A stretch of DNA of 64,000 bases, taken from contig CAXXXO010000003.1 of the NCBI GenBank assembly GCA_963674625.2, positions 186,001 to 250,000 on the forward strand. The letters run 5' to 3'. A program made the position numbers and the translations under genes. The first letter of the stretch is position 1. Each line of letters begins with the position of its first letter. Below are positions 27,540 through 36,717 of this stretch, piece after piece. The notes beneath the pieces were generated by a model. It was not told the DNA's origin and did not search any database. It saw only the letters and a program-made list of their open reading frames with translations. This DNA is from JALHFZ01 sp963674625 (lineage in GTDB: Bacteria; Synergistota; Synergistia; Synergistales; Aminobacteriaceae).

Positions 27540-29552
27540 CTATTCCGCCGGGTCTTTTGTGATATCGACGTAGTTCGTTTTGTAGGTCAGAGGTGAAAAT
27601 GCCTTTCCTCCGCCGGTGTAGAACTTGCTGAAAAACTCCACGTACTGAAGCCGAAGGGAATGGACGAAGGCCCCTAGGACATTGACGGCGACGCTGAACA
27701 AATGACCGCCGATGAGAAGCACCACGGCGATGATCCACCCGACGTAGGGCACCCCTCCGGCAAGACCGGCAAGCATGTTGATGATCACGCCCACCGCCGA
27801 TGTGGCGAGCCCGAGGGCAAGGAGACGGCTGTAGCTGAGCACGTCTCCGAGATAGGATGTGACGCCGTAGAGGCTGAGAAGACCGGAGACGATCTTCGAT
27901 ACGAAACCGGTTTTCTCTCTTCCCTGAGTCGCAACGAGGACTACCGCGCCGAGGATCGTCATCGTCTTGGCGAGCCCTGAGGTCTCGGGAGGAAGAAATT
28001 TCGCGGCCACGCCGCCCCAGAGAAGAAGGCCGACAAGGAATACGATCCATCCTCCCGTATCGGCAAAGGCTCCCATATAATTCCTCTTTCTGAGGGCGTC
28101 ATAAAAAGCGATTCCCAGGCCGAAAAGAAGCTGGACTACCCCGAGAGCAAGGGAAATGGCCAGAAAGACCATGGGGTTTTCCATGGGGTTCAGCACCACT
28201 GGGGCGTTTTTCAGCGGCCGAAGGAAGGCGAAAATATCGAACGCATCGATAATGTCGCCGAACCAGCTGCCGGTAAGCGCACCCACGACCACCGCCGAAA
28301 TTCCGGAGAGGACGAACAGCTGAAAGAACTGTTTGAAGGTCCCCGGCATCCGTTTGTATTTCCTTAGGAAGAGAGTGAAAAAACCGATCATCAGCAGTCC
28401 GTAGCCGGCGTCTCCGAGACACATGCCGAAGAAGACGAAGAAGAAGGGAGCCAGCAGCGGAGTGGGGTCCAGCTCTCCGTATTTCGGAGCTCCGTAGAGC
28501 CTGGTAAGATTTTCGAAGGGGCGTACCAGGGGGGAATTCCGGATGAAGGAGGGAGGGGTGTCGTCCGCATCTGGATCGGAAAGAATAAGCTCTACGGAAT
28601 CGTCGAAGGATTTGACAGCTCTTCGTACCTCCGGAACTCCCGATTCGGGAATCCATCCCCGGAGCATGACAACCTGCTCCGTGGAGCCGCCGGACGAGAG
28701 GGAAAGGTATCTGTCCCGGAGGACATTCCAGTAGTCGCTGAGCGCATGGACGGTGGGGACCCATTTCCGGGCTTCTATCTCGATTTCAGAAAGGATGGAC
28801 TTCTCTTCGGCAGCGAGAAGTTCCCTTCTTTTCGAAAGCTGCACCGCCTCTTCCTCCACACTTCCCCGAAGAGAGGAAGGAAGGTCTATTCTGCTGAAGG
28901 AATGCCGCCCGTTCAGTTCAGCCGCCTTCTGCGCAAAAGAATCGTCGTAGAAGAGGGCGACCTGGACTTCCTTGTCCTTTTCTCCTCCCTTAAGAACAAA
29001 GACCTCTCCCATTGACCCGAGGATGTTCTCCGCTCCCCTTCTCCAGGGCTCCACCTGTTCGGGGGGAAGGGTTCCGAAAATTCCCCGTATCCGCTCCGTT
29101 CCGATGGTCAGCATCTCGAGAGGATAAGGGAAGCCCTTCATACCCGAGAGAAGCGTTTCTGTGGATTCAATCTGGGACAGCTCGGACCGTATTTCCATGA
29201 GGCGCCGTTCAAAGACCCGCATATGCTCCGCAAGGTCTTTGATATCCGTCGATGACTCAAGTTTTTCGGCTTCTTTAAGAGTTATCTGCGTGCGGTCGCC
29301 CATGGCCCGGGCAAGGGCGGACACGTCGTCCTTGAAGTGGGGTTCGAGAAAACGGAGAAGAAAGCGGACCTCTCCGAGATTTGATTCAACTCTCTGAAGG
29401 TCCGGATGGACAGGATGGGACCCATCTTCATCGTTTTCCTGTGAAAAGGAGATGACCTCATAGGAGCCGGTATTCTGAAGAGCCGCAAGAACGCCGTCAA
29501 TATCTGTCTTGTGAATATAGAACTCGGCTTTTTTTATTCTAGCCACGGCCAT
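27540..29552 (-). CDS. atpI: V-type ATP synthase subunit I (a-type stator)
   Basis: A 670-residue stator subunit: about 340 residues of cytoplasmic coiled-coil and globular arm (IKKAEFYIHKTDIDGVLAAL...), then seven to eight transmembrane helices beginning near PLLAPFFFVFFGMCLGDAGYG. The C-terminal membrane half holds the half-channels facing the K ring and ends in the typical FVHSLRLQYVEFFSKFYTGGG segment. It overlaps the preceding small subunit by 14 bases. Confidence 0.95.
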   Translation of the reverse strand: MAVARIKKAEFYIHKTDIDGVLAALQNTGSYEVISFSQENDEDGSHPVHPDLQRVESNLGEVRFLLRFLEPHFKDDVSALARAMGDRTQITLKEAEKLESSTDIKDLAEHMRVFERRLMEIRSELSQIESTETLLSGMKGFPYPLEMLTIGTERIRGIFGTLPPEQVEPWRRGAENILGSMGEVFVLKGGEKDKEVQVALFYDDSFAQKAAELNGRHSFSRIDLPSSLRGSVEEEAVQLSKRRELLAAEEKSILSEIEIEARKWVPTVHALSDYWNVLRDRYLSLSSGGSTEQVVMLRGWIPESGVPEVRRAVKSFDDSVELILSDPDADDTPPSFIRNSPLVRPFENLTRLYGAPKYGELDPTPLLAPFFFVFFGMCLGDAGYGLLMIGFFTLFLRKYKRMPGTFKQFFQLFVLSGISAVVVGALTGSWFGDIIDAFDIFAFLRPLKNAPVVLNPMENPMVFLAISLALGVVQLLFGLGIAFYDALRKRNYMGAFADTGGWIVFLVGLLLWGGVAAKFLPPETSGLAKTMTILGAVVLVATQGREKTGFVSKIVSGLLSLYGVTSYLGDVLSYSRLLALGLATSAVGVIINMLAGLAGGVPYVGWIIAVVLLIGGHLFSVAVNVLGAFVHSLRLQYVEFFSKFYTGGGKAFSPLTYKTNYVDITKDPAE

Positions 29553-29865
29553 ATCGAGAAATCACCTCTTCCGAAATCCATTTCGCCGTGCTCTGAACTT
29601 TCTTTTCATACTGACCGGCAAGAACTTCAGAGTTCTTCAATCCCTCACCCAGAGTTTTCGCGGCTTTCTGCTCCGCTTCTTTCTCCACGGAGGAAAGTTT
29701 CTCCTTGAACTGCCTGAAAGACTTCTGCCGGGTCTCTTTTATCTTAACTTCCGCAGCATCTTTCGATTCGTTGACGATCTTCACAGCTTCGCTCTTGGCC
29801 TCTTTCACCATTTCACGGGAAAGAGCTTCAACCCCTTTGATTTCTTCAGCCAGATTCGCTGCCAT
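29539..29865 (-). CDS. V-type ATP synthase G/H-type stalk subunit
   Basis: A 108-residue almost wholly helical protein rich in Lys, Glu and Ala (EMVKEAKSEAVKIVNESKDAAE...), with no other domain. It is the first gene of the operon, the place of ntpF in Enterococcus, and would pair with subunit E to form the peripheral stalk. The ATG at 29865 is chosen because AAGGAGG lies 8 bases upstream; a GTG at 29874 abuts that site and is unlikely. Confidence 0.82.
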   Translation of the reverse strand: MAANLAEEIKGVEALSREMVKEAKSEAVKIVNESKDAAEVKIKETRQKSFRQFKEKLSSVEKEAEQKAAKTLGEGLKNSEVLAGQYEKKVQSTAKWISEEVISRYGRG

Positions 29866-29929
29866 ATGCGCCACCTCCTTCCTTCAGTACAAGGTAGTTA
29901 ATGATCATTAAAAATATAAAAACCGATTT

Positions 29930-29958
29930 ATTTTATTACTATATGAAATTTGTGTCAA
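29930..29958 (-). promoter_or_regulatory. Sigma-70-type promoter of the V-ATPase operon
   Basis: On the minus strand TTGACA (29958-29953), a 17-base spacer and TAAAAT (29935-29930). The surrounding 120 bases are strongly A+T-rich compared with the genes. It lies about 65 bases upstream of the first start codon. Confidence 0.75.
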
Positions 29959-30045
29959 ACGTAACAATATGTACGGAGCAGACCCGAACTGAAAAGTATT
30001 CTATTGAATTCGTTCTCTTTGGGAAGTTGATTGGGAAGATGAATA

Positions 30046-30121
30046 TGGAGCGGACAACGGGATTCGAACCCGCGACCCTTAGCTTGGGAAGCTAATGCTC
30101 TACCAGCTGAGCTATGTCCGC
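30046..30121 (-). tRNA. tRNA-Gly(CCC)
   Basis: A 76-base cloverleaf with encoded CCA. Acceptor arm GCGGACA pairs with TGTCCGC, the anticodon arm is TTAGC-TTCCCAA-GCTAA giving anticodon CCC, and the T arm has GGTTCGAATCC. Confidence 0.95.
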
Positions 30122-30144
30122 CCTTCGAAATGCAAACGAAAGAT

Positions 30145-30173
30145 ATTATAACTACCCCTTCGCCATTTGGCAA
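30145..30173 (-). promoter_or_regulatory. tRNA-Gly promoter
   Basis: TTGCCA (30173-30168), 17-base spacer, perfect TATAAT (30150-30145) on the minus strand, 24 bases before the tRNA 5' end. Confidence 0.75.
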
Positions 30174-30254
30174 TACTGGATTTTTCGTTTGGATTTTTCG
30201 GTTCGCCCCATAATCCATGGGCATCGTCCCTGAAATATTTCCGCAATCAAATTT

Positions 30255-31262
30255 TCATTCGTTCAGGTCGACGAGCTTTCCAGGATTGAGGCTGCTGACC
30301 TTGCGGATTTCTTCGTCCGAAAGGCCGAGATCCATGAGGCATGCGATAAATTCTCTCAGCCCCTCCACGGGCGTGGGGAGAGTATACATTCCAAAATCAG
30401 TCCCGATAACAAAATGGCCGGCTCCGAACATTCGTATCTGCCGCGCTATCCCCGCCACGCCGCCATTCAGCGAAGGAGGCCCTCCCCTGCTCATGGCGCG
30501 ATATTCCGGTTCGACGTAATAATGCGTCTTCGGTATAGTCTTTGTGTGGGTATTTCCAGCCAGAAGTCTTTCGATCAGAGCCCCCATGGCGATCGCCTTC
30601 TGTATCTCAGCATCGCTCATATTGGCGGCAACAGCGTTGGATACCAGGTACTTTTTGATGCCGAAGTGTTTCGCCAGCTCCAGAAGCCGGAAGGCCTCCC
30701 GGTTGGATACGTGGCCGGTCTCCATATATATCTGCGGGTTTGCCGCGATGATCTCAAGGATCTCCTCAAGTTCCGGGGTGGGTTCTCCCTCCGGAATCTG
30801 AATGCAGCGGTTCAGCTCTTCGCTGACAAACCGCGGGTATTTTTCCCTGAGTGTGATCCACGAACCGTCATCGTCGTAGCGTCCTTCTTTGCACGCCTGG
30901 AAGTAGGTGGAATGAGTTCCGAAAGTGACGTATCTGGCCCCTGACCCGTAATTGACGGCGGTTTTCACCGCCCGGGGATTCATCCCGCCGTATACGGTGT
31001 TCAGACTGATGCCTCCGTATACTTCGATCCCATCCACGATCTGCTGGACCAGCCAGGCTGTTCCCACGGACATGTTGAAAACATCCATCAAGGCGAATCC
31101 TCTCATCCCGGCTGTTTTTGCTTCCCGGGCATTCCGGATCGGGTCAATACTCCTCGGGCTGCTGATAAGATGAGGCCCCGCATGGACATGGAGGTCGAAA
31201 GCCCCTGCAAGAAACTCTTCGCTCTTCTTGCGGGACCTTAGTGAAAACCAGTCATTTTCCAT
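30255..31262 (-). CDS. DUF6282-family amidohydrolase-like protein
   Basis: A 335-residue protein with a TIM-barrel hydrolase look: an N-terminal FDLHVHAGPHL motif with two histidines spaced as metal ligands, later METGHVSNREAF and a FVIGTDFGMYTLP segment near the C-terminus. This pattern matches the DUF6282 family, whose reaction is not established. It is the last gene of an operon with a TAXI/TRAP transporter, so it probably acts on the imported compound or on a related cyclic amide or ester (inference). No signal peptide. Confidence 0.75.
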   Translation of the reverse strand: MENDWFSLRSRKKSEEFLAGAFDLHVHAGPHLISSPRSIDPIRNAREAKTAGMRGFALMDVFNMSVGTAWLVQQIVDGIEVYGGISLNTVYGGMNPRAVKTAVNYGSGARYVTFGTHSTYFQACKEGRYDDDGSWITLREKYPRFVSEELNRCIQIPEGEPTPELEEILEIIAANPQIYMETGHVSNREAFRLLELAKHFGIKKYLVSNAVAANMSDAEIQKAIAMGALIERLLAGNTHTKTIPKTHYYVEPEYRAMSRGGPPSLNGGVAGIARQIRMFGAGHFVIGTDFGMYTLPTPVEGLREFIACLMDLGLSDEEIRKVSSLNPGKLVDLNE

Positions 31263-31307
31263 TTTTATTTTTCCTCCCGCAGAGAAGCTTTTCCGCTGCC
31301 CTTGTCC

Positions 31308-33248
31308 TCATGAGAGGGTTTCCTGTTTCCGATGCATGTGCGCGGATGCCCAGGAGCAGATTTCACGGCGTTTCAATGGTGATAAAAGAATACAGATCAC
31401 AAAGAGCCCGAGCCCCGCAATGTCCGTAAGGATGCCACTGTCGAGGCTCAGCATCGCTCCGGCGAAGAAAACCACCCGCTGAATCATGTTCAGGTGACCA
31501 AAAAAATACCCCTGGATGGATGTTGCCAGGATGCAGATTCCGATAAGGGAAGAAACGACTGCAGCGAAAATTTCTCCGTATGTTCCCTGAAACAAGAGGG
31601 CGGGACTGTAGGCGAACATGAAGGGAACGATGAACGCCGCAGAAGCCAGCTTGACCCCTTCGATGCCGACCTTCGTCACATTTGCCTTGGCTATTCCTGC
31701 CGCGGTGTAGGATGCAAGGGCAATGGGAGGAGTTACCACGGAGAGAACTGCATAGTAAAAAATGAAGAGATGAGCGGTCAGCATGGGCATCTTCGCCATA
31801 CCGAGGGCGGGCCCTACAACCGAAACGGCGATGATGTAGGACGGGGTCGATGGGAGCCCCATGCCAAGAACAATGCTGAGAAACATTCCGGCCAGGAGAA
31901 TCAGGAAGAGATTTCCTCCTGAAAGAAGGATGAGAAAGTTCCCCAGTTTGGATCCCAGTCCCGTCATGGACAGCACACCTATTACAATGCCGGCAACAGC
32001 ACAGGAGGCCAGAATCCCCATGACTGAGAGGGCTCCGTCGGCGAGAGCATCGAAGAAATGCCTTAAGCGCACGTCCCTGTTCCTGGAGAGGATGGGGATA
32101 CTGATAGCCGTTGCAATGCCGTAGAGAGCTGCACGGGTTGTACTTACTTTATATATGAGAAGGGAGGTGAATACTGTAACAATCGGGAGCAGATAGGCCC
32201 ATTTTCTCCTGAGGAGGTCGGAAACGGAGGGGAGCTCTTCCTTGCTCAGCCCTCTCAGGGAGGATTTCACAGCCTCGCAGTGTACCATGACAAGCACCGA
32301 GAAAAAAAACAGTATGGCAGGCAGCATCGCCGCAAGGGCAATTGTCGAATAAGGGACGCCCACTATCTCCGCCATGACAAAGGCCGTGGCACCCATAATA
32401 GGAGGCATTATCTGCCCTCCGGTAGAGGCTGCAGCTTCTACGGCAGCGGCGAACTCGGCCCTGTAGCCTGTTTTCTTCATCAGGGGAATCGTGAACGCAC
32501 CCGTAGCCGCAACGTTCGCAATCGAACTGCCTGCCACTGTGCCGAGAAGTGCGCTTGAAACGACCGCGATCTTCGCCGGGCCTCCCCGATATTTTCCGGC
32601 AAGCCCTGTGGCAAGGTCTATGAAGACCCCGCCGCAGCCGAACTTGTTCAGAAACTCCCCGAAGACCACGAACAGCAGAACAAATGTTGCTCCTGCCTCA
32701 AGCACGGAGCCGAAGATACCGTTTTCGTTGTACATGAAAACGACGACCCGTTTGAAGGAAAAACCTTCATGGTGCAGGATTCCGGGCAGAAACTGTCCCC
32801 AGAAAGCGTAGGCAAGAAAGACCGCGGCGATGACGGAGAGTCCCTTTCCGATGGTGCGGCGGGAAAGTTCTAGACATAAGAGGATAGTAGCGGAACTGAC
32901 GACGATATCCTCAAAATCGGGAACCGCTACGCGGTAGAGCAGATCTTCGTAGTAGTGTGCGTAATACCATGAAACATATATTGTCAGAAGGATGAGAATG
33001 AAATCGAAGATATAAGCAAATCGCAGGTTGAATCGCTCCAGGGGACTTGTATAGCGCGTAAAGACGATTACGCCGATGAACCCCAGATTAGTGGCAAGGT
33101 GAACCCATGGTCTGAAAACGAGAACGAAAATACCGAGGAAGTTATATATGCAAAAAAGAACTGCCGTGAGATAAAGAAAGCGGGAGAAGACCGAATTCGG
33201 TGCAAAGTCACGGATCTGTCCTGCCTCTTCAGTTACCGGTAAGGCCAT
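31308..33248 (-). CDS. TRAP transporter permease, small and large subunits fused (DctQM type)
   Basis: A 646-residue polytopic protein with some sixteen hydrophobic segments. The N-terminal third corresponds to the four-helix small subunit, the rest to the large subunit (ATGAFTIPLMKKTGYRAEFAAAVEAAAST-type scaffold and GLPSTPSYIIAVSVVGPAL). This 4TM/12TM fusion is the form that works with TAXI receptors. It drives ion-coupled solute uptake, often Na+-coupled. It lies 65 bases after the receptor gene. Confidence 0.92.
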   Translation of the reverse strand: MALPVTEEAGQIRDFAPNSVFSRFLYLTAVLFCIYNFLGIFVLVFRPWVHLATNLGFIGVIVFTRYTSPLERFNLRFAYIFDFILILLTIYVSWYYAHYYEDLLYRVAVPDFEDIVVSSATILLCLELSRRTIGKGLSVIAAVFLAYAFWGQFLPGILHHEGFSFKRVVVFMYNENGIFGSVLEAGATFVLLFVVFGEFLNKFGCGGVFIDLATGLAGKYRGGPAKIAVVSSALLGTVAGSSIANVAATGAFTIPLMKKTGYRAEFAAAVEAAASTGGQIMPPIMGATAFVMAEIVGVPYSTIALAAMLPAILFFFSVLVMVHCEAVKSSLRGLSKEELPSVSDLLRRKWAYLLPIVTVFTSLLIYKVSTTRAALYGIATAISIPILSRNRDVRLRHFFDALADGALSVMGILASCAVAGIVIGVLSMTGLGSKLGNFLILLSGGNLFLILLAGMFLSIVLGMGLPSTPSYIIAVSVVGPALGMAKMPMLTAHLFIFYYAVLSVVTPPIALASYTAAGIAKANVTKVGIEGVKLASAAFIVPFMFAYSPALLFQGTYGEIFAAVVSSLIGICILATSIQGYFFGHLNMIQRVVFFAGAMLSLDSGILTDIAGLGLFVICILLSPLKRREICSWASAHMHRKQETLS

Positions 33249-33313
33249 GAAATTCCCTCCTGCCGCACTTACGGAGGGAGGGCTGTCCTCCCTCCGTAAT
33301 ATGCTGAATGTTG

Positions 33314-34279
33314 CTATTGCTTAGGAATTAAACGCTCAGGTACAGTCAGACCGATCTCCTTGTAGTAGCGGATTGCACCCGGGTGGAGGGGAATGGCTAC
33401 CCGCAGCGCATTTTCAGGGGTAACCGCGCTGCCGAAACTGTCTGCCTTAACAAATTCTTCCCGATTTTCGAAGACGGCCTTCACGAGTTTGTAGACCATG
33501 TCTTCGGGAAGGTCTTTATCGACGATGAAGAAATTGGAGAGGGTGAATGTCTGAACATCTTTCGTCTGCCCCTTGTACGAACCCGCAGGAATAACCGCCC
33601 TGTTGAAATAGGGGTACTTCTCGAGAATTATTTTGTAATCCTCGTCATCTACACCCAATACCTTGATGTCAGTGGTGAGCTGGAGTTCGACGTAGTAGCT
33701 CGAGGGGATGGCGGGGGATGAAACGGCGTGGACGTCGAGCCTGCCCTCTTTCAGCATATCGATCGCCGGAACGGGTCCCACGTAGACGTTCTCGGCCGTC
33801 TTAATCCCGAGGGCATCGAAGGATGCTTTAAGCACTGCGTCTACCGAAGCGCCGGGGGCCTGGAGCAGAACGCGCTTGCCCTCCATGTCCCGGAGGGTAT
33901 TCAGATCGCTTCGCGAGGCGAGGGCGACCGTCTGGATATACGATGCCGGGATGGCGAAGAGGGCGCGTACTTTCTGATACTGCTTTCCCCGTGCCCAGCC
34001 TGTACCGTTCCAACCGTCGTATGCCACAGGGTCTGTAGCCATACCTATTTTCATTTCCCCTGCTTCGATCAGCTGGATGTTCTGGGCCGGTCCGTTTGTT
34101 ATCTGTATGGAAGCAGTCGTATCGGGCAGTGCCTTCGCGATGATGTTGCCGAAGACCGTGCCGTAGATCTGCCAGGTACTTCCCATGGAAGTTGTTCCGA
34201 TGGTGAAGTTCTGAGCGCCAAAAGCGGGAAGAGCTATAATCGAAAGAGTCAAAGCAATAGTTAAGAGCACTTTCTTCAT
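33314..34279 (-). CDS. TAXI-family TRAP solute receptor
   Basis: A 321-residue exported receptor. The ATG at 34279 begins MKKVLLTIALTLSIIALPAFGAQ, a clear signal peptide, followed by FTIGTTSMGSTWQIYG, the TAXI-type N-terminus. Further family segments are RALFAIPASYIQTVAL and HPGAIRYYKEIGL at the C-terminus. It binds substrate in the periplasm and delivers it to the fused permease encoded next. The frame extends to 34369, but the signal peptide and the nearby GGAGAGG site fix the start. Confidence 0.93.
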   Translation of the reverse strand: MKKVLLTIALTLSIIALPAFGAQNFTIGTTSMGSTWQIYGTVFGNIIAKALPDTTASIQITNGPAQNIQLIEAGEMKIGMATDPVAYDGWNGTGWARGKQYQKVRALFAIPASYIQTVALASRSDLNTLRDMEGKRVLLQAPGASVDAVLKASFDALGIKTAENVYVGPVPAIDMLKEGRLDVHAVSSPAIPSSYYVELQLTTDIKVLGVDDEDYKIILEKYPYFNRAVIPAGSYKGQTKDVQTFTLSNFFIVDKDLPEDMVYKLVKAVFENREEFVKADSFGSAVTPENALRVAIPLHPGAIRYYKEIGLTVPERLIPKQ

Positions 34280-34408
34280 ATGCAGCCTCTCCTTCCTTCC
34301 ATCTTGCCATCTATGCTTCGCCGAAATTACTGTCTTTTCCTTTCGGAGCGCCCGCCGGTATTTAAGCATGAGGCATTCCGGCGACTTGGTATTTTCAGAA
34401 CGGTGACA

Positions 34409-34480
34409 TTATCCCACGGGCTGGATTCTTCTCATTTTTTCCTGGAATTGACCGGAGAAACCTTGATCGATACTCCCCAT
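34409..34480 (-). CDS. Possible leader peptide, 23 residues
   Basis: ATG at 34480 is preceded by AGGAGGTGGTC, one of the best ribosome-binding sites in the region, and the frame ends in TAA at 34409. The peptide is MGSIDQGFSGQF... with no recognisable domain. It lies between the predicted promoter and the TAXI receptor gene, so translation of it could set the level of the downstream genes. There is no evidence beyond the site and its position. Confidence 0.35.
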   Translation of the reverse strand: MGSIDQGFSGQFQEKMRRIQPVG

Positions 34481-34546
34481 GACCACCTCCTATGGATCTT
34501 CAGAAGAAAACTCGAAATAAAGAAACTTTTCCCCAAATTATGCCAT

Positions 34547-34575
34547 AAAATACCATGTGCAATGTTTTGTGTCAA
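34547..34575 (-). promoter_or_regulatory. Putative promoter of the TRAP operon
   Basis: TTGACA (34575-34570), 17-base spacer, TATTTT (34552-34547) on the minus strand. Confidence 0.55.
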
Positions 34576-34693
34576 ATGTGTGAAATCAGCGCACAACAAA
34601 ATTTCGGCAGATGAAGGTGAAAACGCGAGGAAGTTCTTTGAAAGGCCTTATGTACTGGGAAGGTGCGGTACACAGCTATTTTTTGAGGTTAGG

Positions 34694-36079
34694 TTAACAG
34701 TTATTTCTCTTTCTCTTCTCAAAAAGAGCTACTGTTTCCACGTGGCTCGTCTGGGGGAACATATCGAAGCAGGAAATTTTCAGGGGGACATATCCCCCTT
34801 CATACAGAAAGGCCGCATCTCTGGCCAGCGTTGCGGGGCTGCACGAGACGTAGACGACTCTTTCCGGGGAGAGGGCGATGATCCCCCCGAGGACCTTTTC
34901 GCTGCATCCTGTCCGGGGCGGGTCGATGACCACCCCGTCGAAAGGATGGGATAAAGAGGAAATATGATCCTCCACAGCGCCGGCAAGGACGATCACCCGC
35001 TCATTCAGCCCGTTGGCGGCCATATTTTCCTTCATCCCCGCAACTGAGGAGGCCCATTCCTCGACAGCGGTCACGCGGGATGAAGCGGCGGCGAGAAAGG
35101 CAGTGAGAGTTCCGATCCCGCTGTAGAGCTCGAGAATTGAATCCTGTCCTGACCGGACGGAGAAAGACGCCGCTTCTTTATAGAGCTGGACTGCCTGGAG
35201 TGAGTTAACCTGAAAGAAAGCTGTTGTGTCGTACTGAAAAGTGAAGGGGTCGAGAAGTTCTTTCACCAGACCGTCTCCGAAAAAAATCTCCGTTGAGGAG
35301 CCTACGATAACATTGCCTGCTTTCGGATTATAGTTTCCCGTGAAGCTGCGCAGTCCCGGAAGATTTTTCAGAAGACGGGGAAGTAGTTTTGAGAGAAGAA
35401 TTTCCCTTTCCTCCGCTGAAATCTGCCTGCTGAGGACGAGAGCGAGAAGAAGATCTTCTGTGGCACGGCCCTGGCGGAGGATGAGATGGCGAAGTAGCCC
35501 CCGGGCGGTCTTTTCGTCGTAGGGGGAAAGGCCCAGGGACGGGAGAATTTCCGCCATGATCCCGAGAGCCTCGTTTAATTCAGGAGCCAGTACGGGACAG
35601 TTTTTCACCGGTATGACCTCATGGCTTCGCCTGCGGTAGAAGCCGGGAATAATCCGTCCGTTTCCCTTCCTGACGGGAAGGGAGGCTTTATTGCGGTATG
35701 CCCTCTCCTCGGGACTCGGCACGCAGGAAGAAATGGGAGGAAAGGGTTTTTTATATATCCTGGTGAAGGCATCCTCCACCATCGCTTTTTTCAGGTCGCA
35801 TTGAAGGGAGTATTCTGCGTGCTGCAGCTGGCATCCGCCGCATATTCCGTAATGAGGGCAGAAGGGAACGGCCCTCCGGGACTGGGGAATAAGAATGTTT
35901 TCCGGAGAGGCGATGGCGTACTCTCGTTTTTTTACGGTTATGCGCCCCTCGACCCTTTCACCGGGGAGGGCTCCGGGAAGAAAGACCACCAGTCCATCGG
36001 AAGTCCGGGCAATGCCGCTGCCGTCACTGCTGATTTTTTCCACATCGAGTGCTATGCGGTCACCTGTTTTCAGCACCAT
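34694..36079 (-). CDS. rlmD: 23S rRNA (uracil-5-)-methyltransferase, RlmD/TrmA family
   Basis: A 461-residue enzyme: N-terminal TRAM-type RNA-binding domain (about residues 1-60), an iron-sulfur cysteine set FCPHYGICGGCQLQHAEY with a later partner cysteine, and a C-terminal SAM domain (LELYSGIGTLTAFLA). Catalytic segments IDPPRTGCSEK and VYVSCSPATLARD are intact. It makes 5-methyluridine in RNA; which uridine cannot be told from sequence alone, and rlmCD is possible. It stands alone between terminators. Confidence 0.88.
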   Translation of the reverse strand: MVLKTGDRIALDVEKISSDGSGIARTSDGLVVFLPGALPGERVEGRITVKKREYAIASPENILIPQSRRAVPFCPHYGICGGCQLQHAEYSLQCDLKKAMVEDAFTRIYKKPFPPISSCVPSPEERAYRNKASLPVRKGNGRIIPGFYRRRSHEVIPVKNCPVLAPELNEALGIMAEILPSLGLSPYDEKTARGLLRHLILRQGRATEDLLLALVLSRQISAEEREILLSKLLPRLLKNLPGLRSFTGNYNPKAGNVIVGSSTEIFFGDGLVKELLDPFTFQYDTTAFFQVNSLQAVQLYKEAASFSVRSGQDSILELYSGIGTLTAFLAAASSRVTAVEEWASSVAGMKENMAANGLNERVIVLAGAVEDHISSLSHPFDGVVIDPPRTGCSEKVLGGIIALSPERVVYVSCSPATLARDAAFLYEGGYVPLKISCFDMFPQTSHVETVALFEKRKRNNC

Positions 36080-36092
36080 CCGTCCTCATTTC

Positions 36093-36128
36093 AAAAAAAG
36101 AAAGGCAAAGGCCGAAACGGCCTTTGCC
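36093..36128 (-). terminator. Terminator after the 2-oxoacid oxidoreductase operon
   Basis: GGCAAAGGCCG / CGGCCTTTGCC hairpin (11-base arms, 3-base loop) followed on the minus strand by TTTC and a T7 run. Confidence 0.85.
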
Positions 36129-36153
36129 CTGTATTCCGGCCTGCAGAAGTATT

Positions 36154-36717
36154 CTACATGTGAAGGCTGTTTTTGAAAAGGGCGTATCCCTCGTCGAATG
36201 CCTGGGAATTGAGCTGCTTGGTCCCTTCGGGGACCTTGCCGAGGATCGCCTTCTTGACAGACTCCGGCCGGACGACTTTTTCGAGTTCGAGAACCCGTGC
36301 CACGGCGCCGAGGGCCACCATGTTCGTGACGATGTCCCGCCCCAGTTTTTCCCTGGCGGTGCGGACAATGGGAAGGTGGTAGACGTTTGCGTCCACCTGG
36401 GGAAGGCTCGTGACGAAGAAATCGTCGTAGATGATCCTGCCTCCGGGAAGGGTCTCCGGCGCGTATTCCTCGGCGGCCTGCTGGGTAAGAATCACCTGCA
36501 GGTTCGGCTTGATCGCCTTGGGATAGTCGATGGGTTCGGTGGAGATGATCACCTCTGCCTTTGATTTCCCTCCCCGGGCCTCCGGGCCGTAGGACTGGGA
36601 TTGCACGACGTAGAGGCCATCCTCGAAAATTGATGCGGCCTCACCGGTGATGACGGCGGCGAGGATGACTCCCTGTCCTCCCGAACCGGCGAACCGGATT
36701 TCATATCTACCTGCCAT
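36154..36717 (-). CDS. 2-oxoacid:ferredoxin oxidoreductase, gamma subunit
   Basis: A 187-residue gamma subunit of the pyruvate/2-oxoglutarate/branched-chain ferredoxin oxidoreductases. The N-terminus RYEIRFAGSGGQGVILAAVITGEAA and QSYGPEARGGKSKAEVIIS are family signatures. It is the last gene of the delta-alpha-beta-gamma operon and overlaps beta by 11 bases. The order matches korDABC and vorDABC loci; the substrate cannot be assigned from gamma. Confidence 0.92.
   Translation of the reverse strand: MAGRYEIRFAGSGGQGVILAAVITGEAASIFEDGLYVVQSQSYGPEARGGKSKAEVIISTEPIDYPKAIKPNLQVILTQQAAEEYAPETLPGGRIIYDDFFVTSLPQVDANVYHLPIVRTAREKLGRDIVTNMVALGAVARVLELEKVVRPESVKKAILGKVPEGTKQLNSQAFDEGYALFKNSLHM

Larger units (their letters stand above)
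34281..34693. other. 413-base leader region between the TAXI receptor and the rlmD-like gene
   Basis: This stretch holds a promoter-like pair (34547-34575), a 23-codon reading frame with a strong ribosome-binding site (34409-34480), and no other gene. No known riboswitch class was recognised by eye. The part nearest 34693 shows nothing identifiable. Confidence 0.6.
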
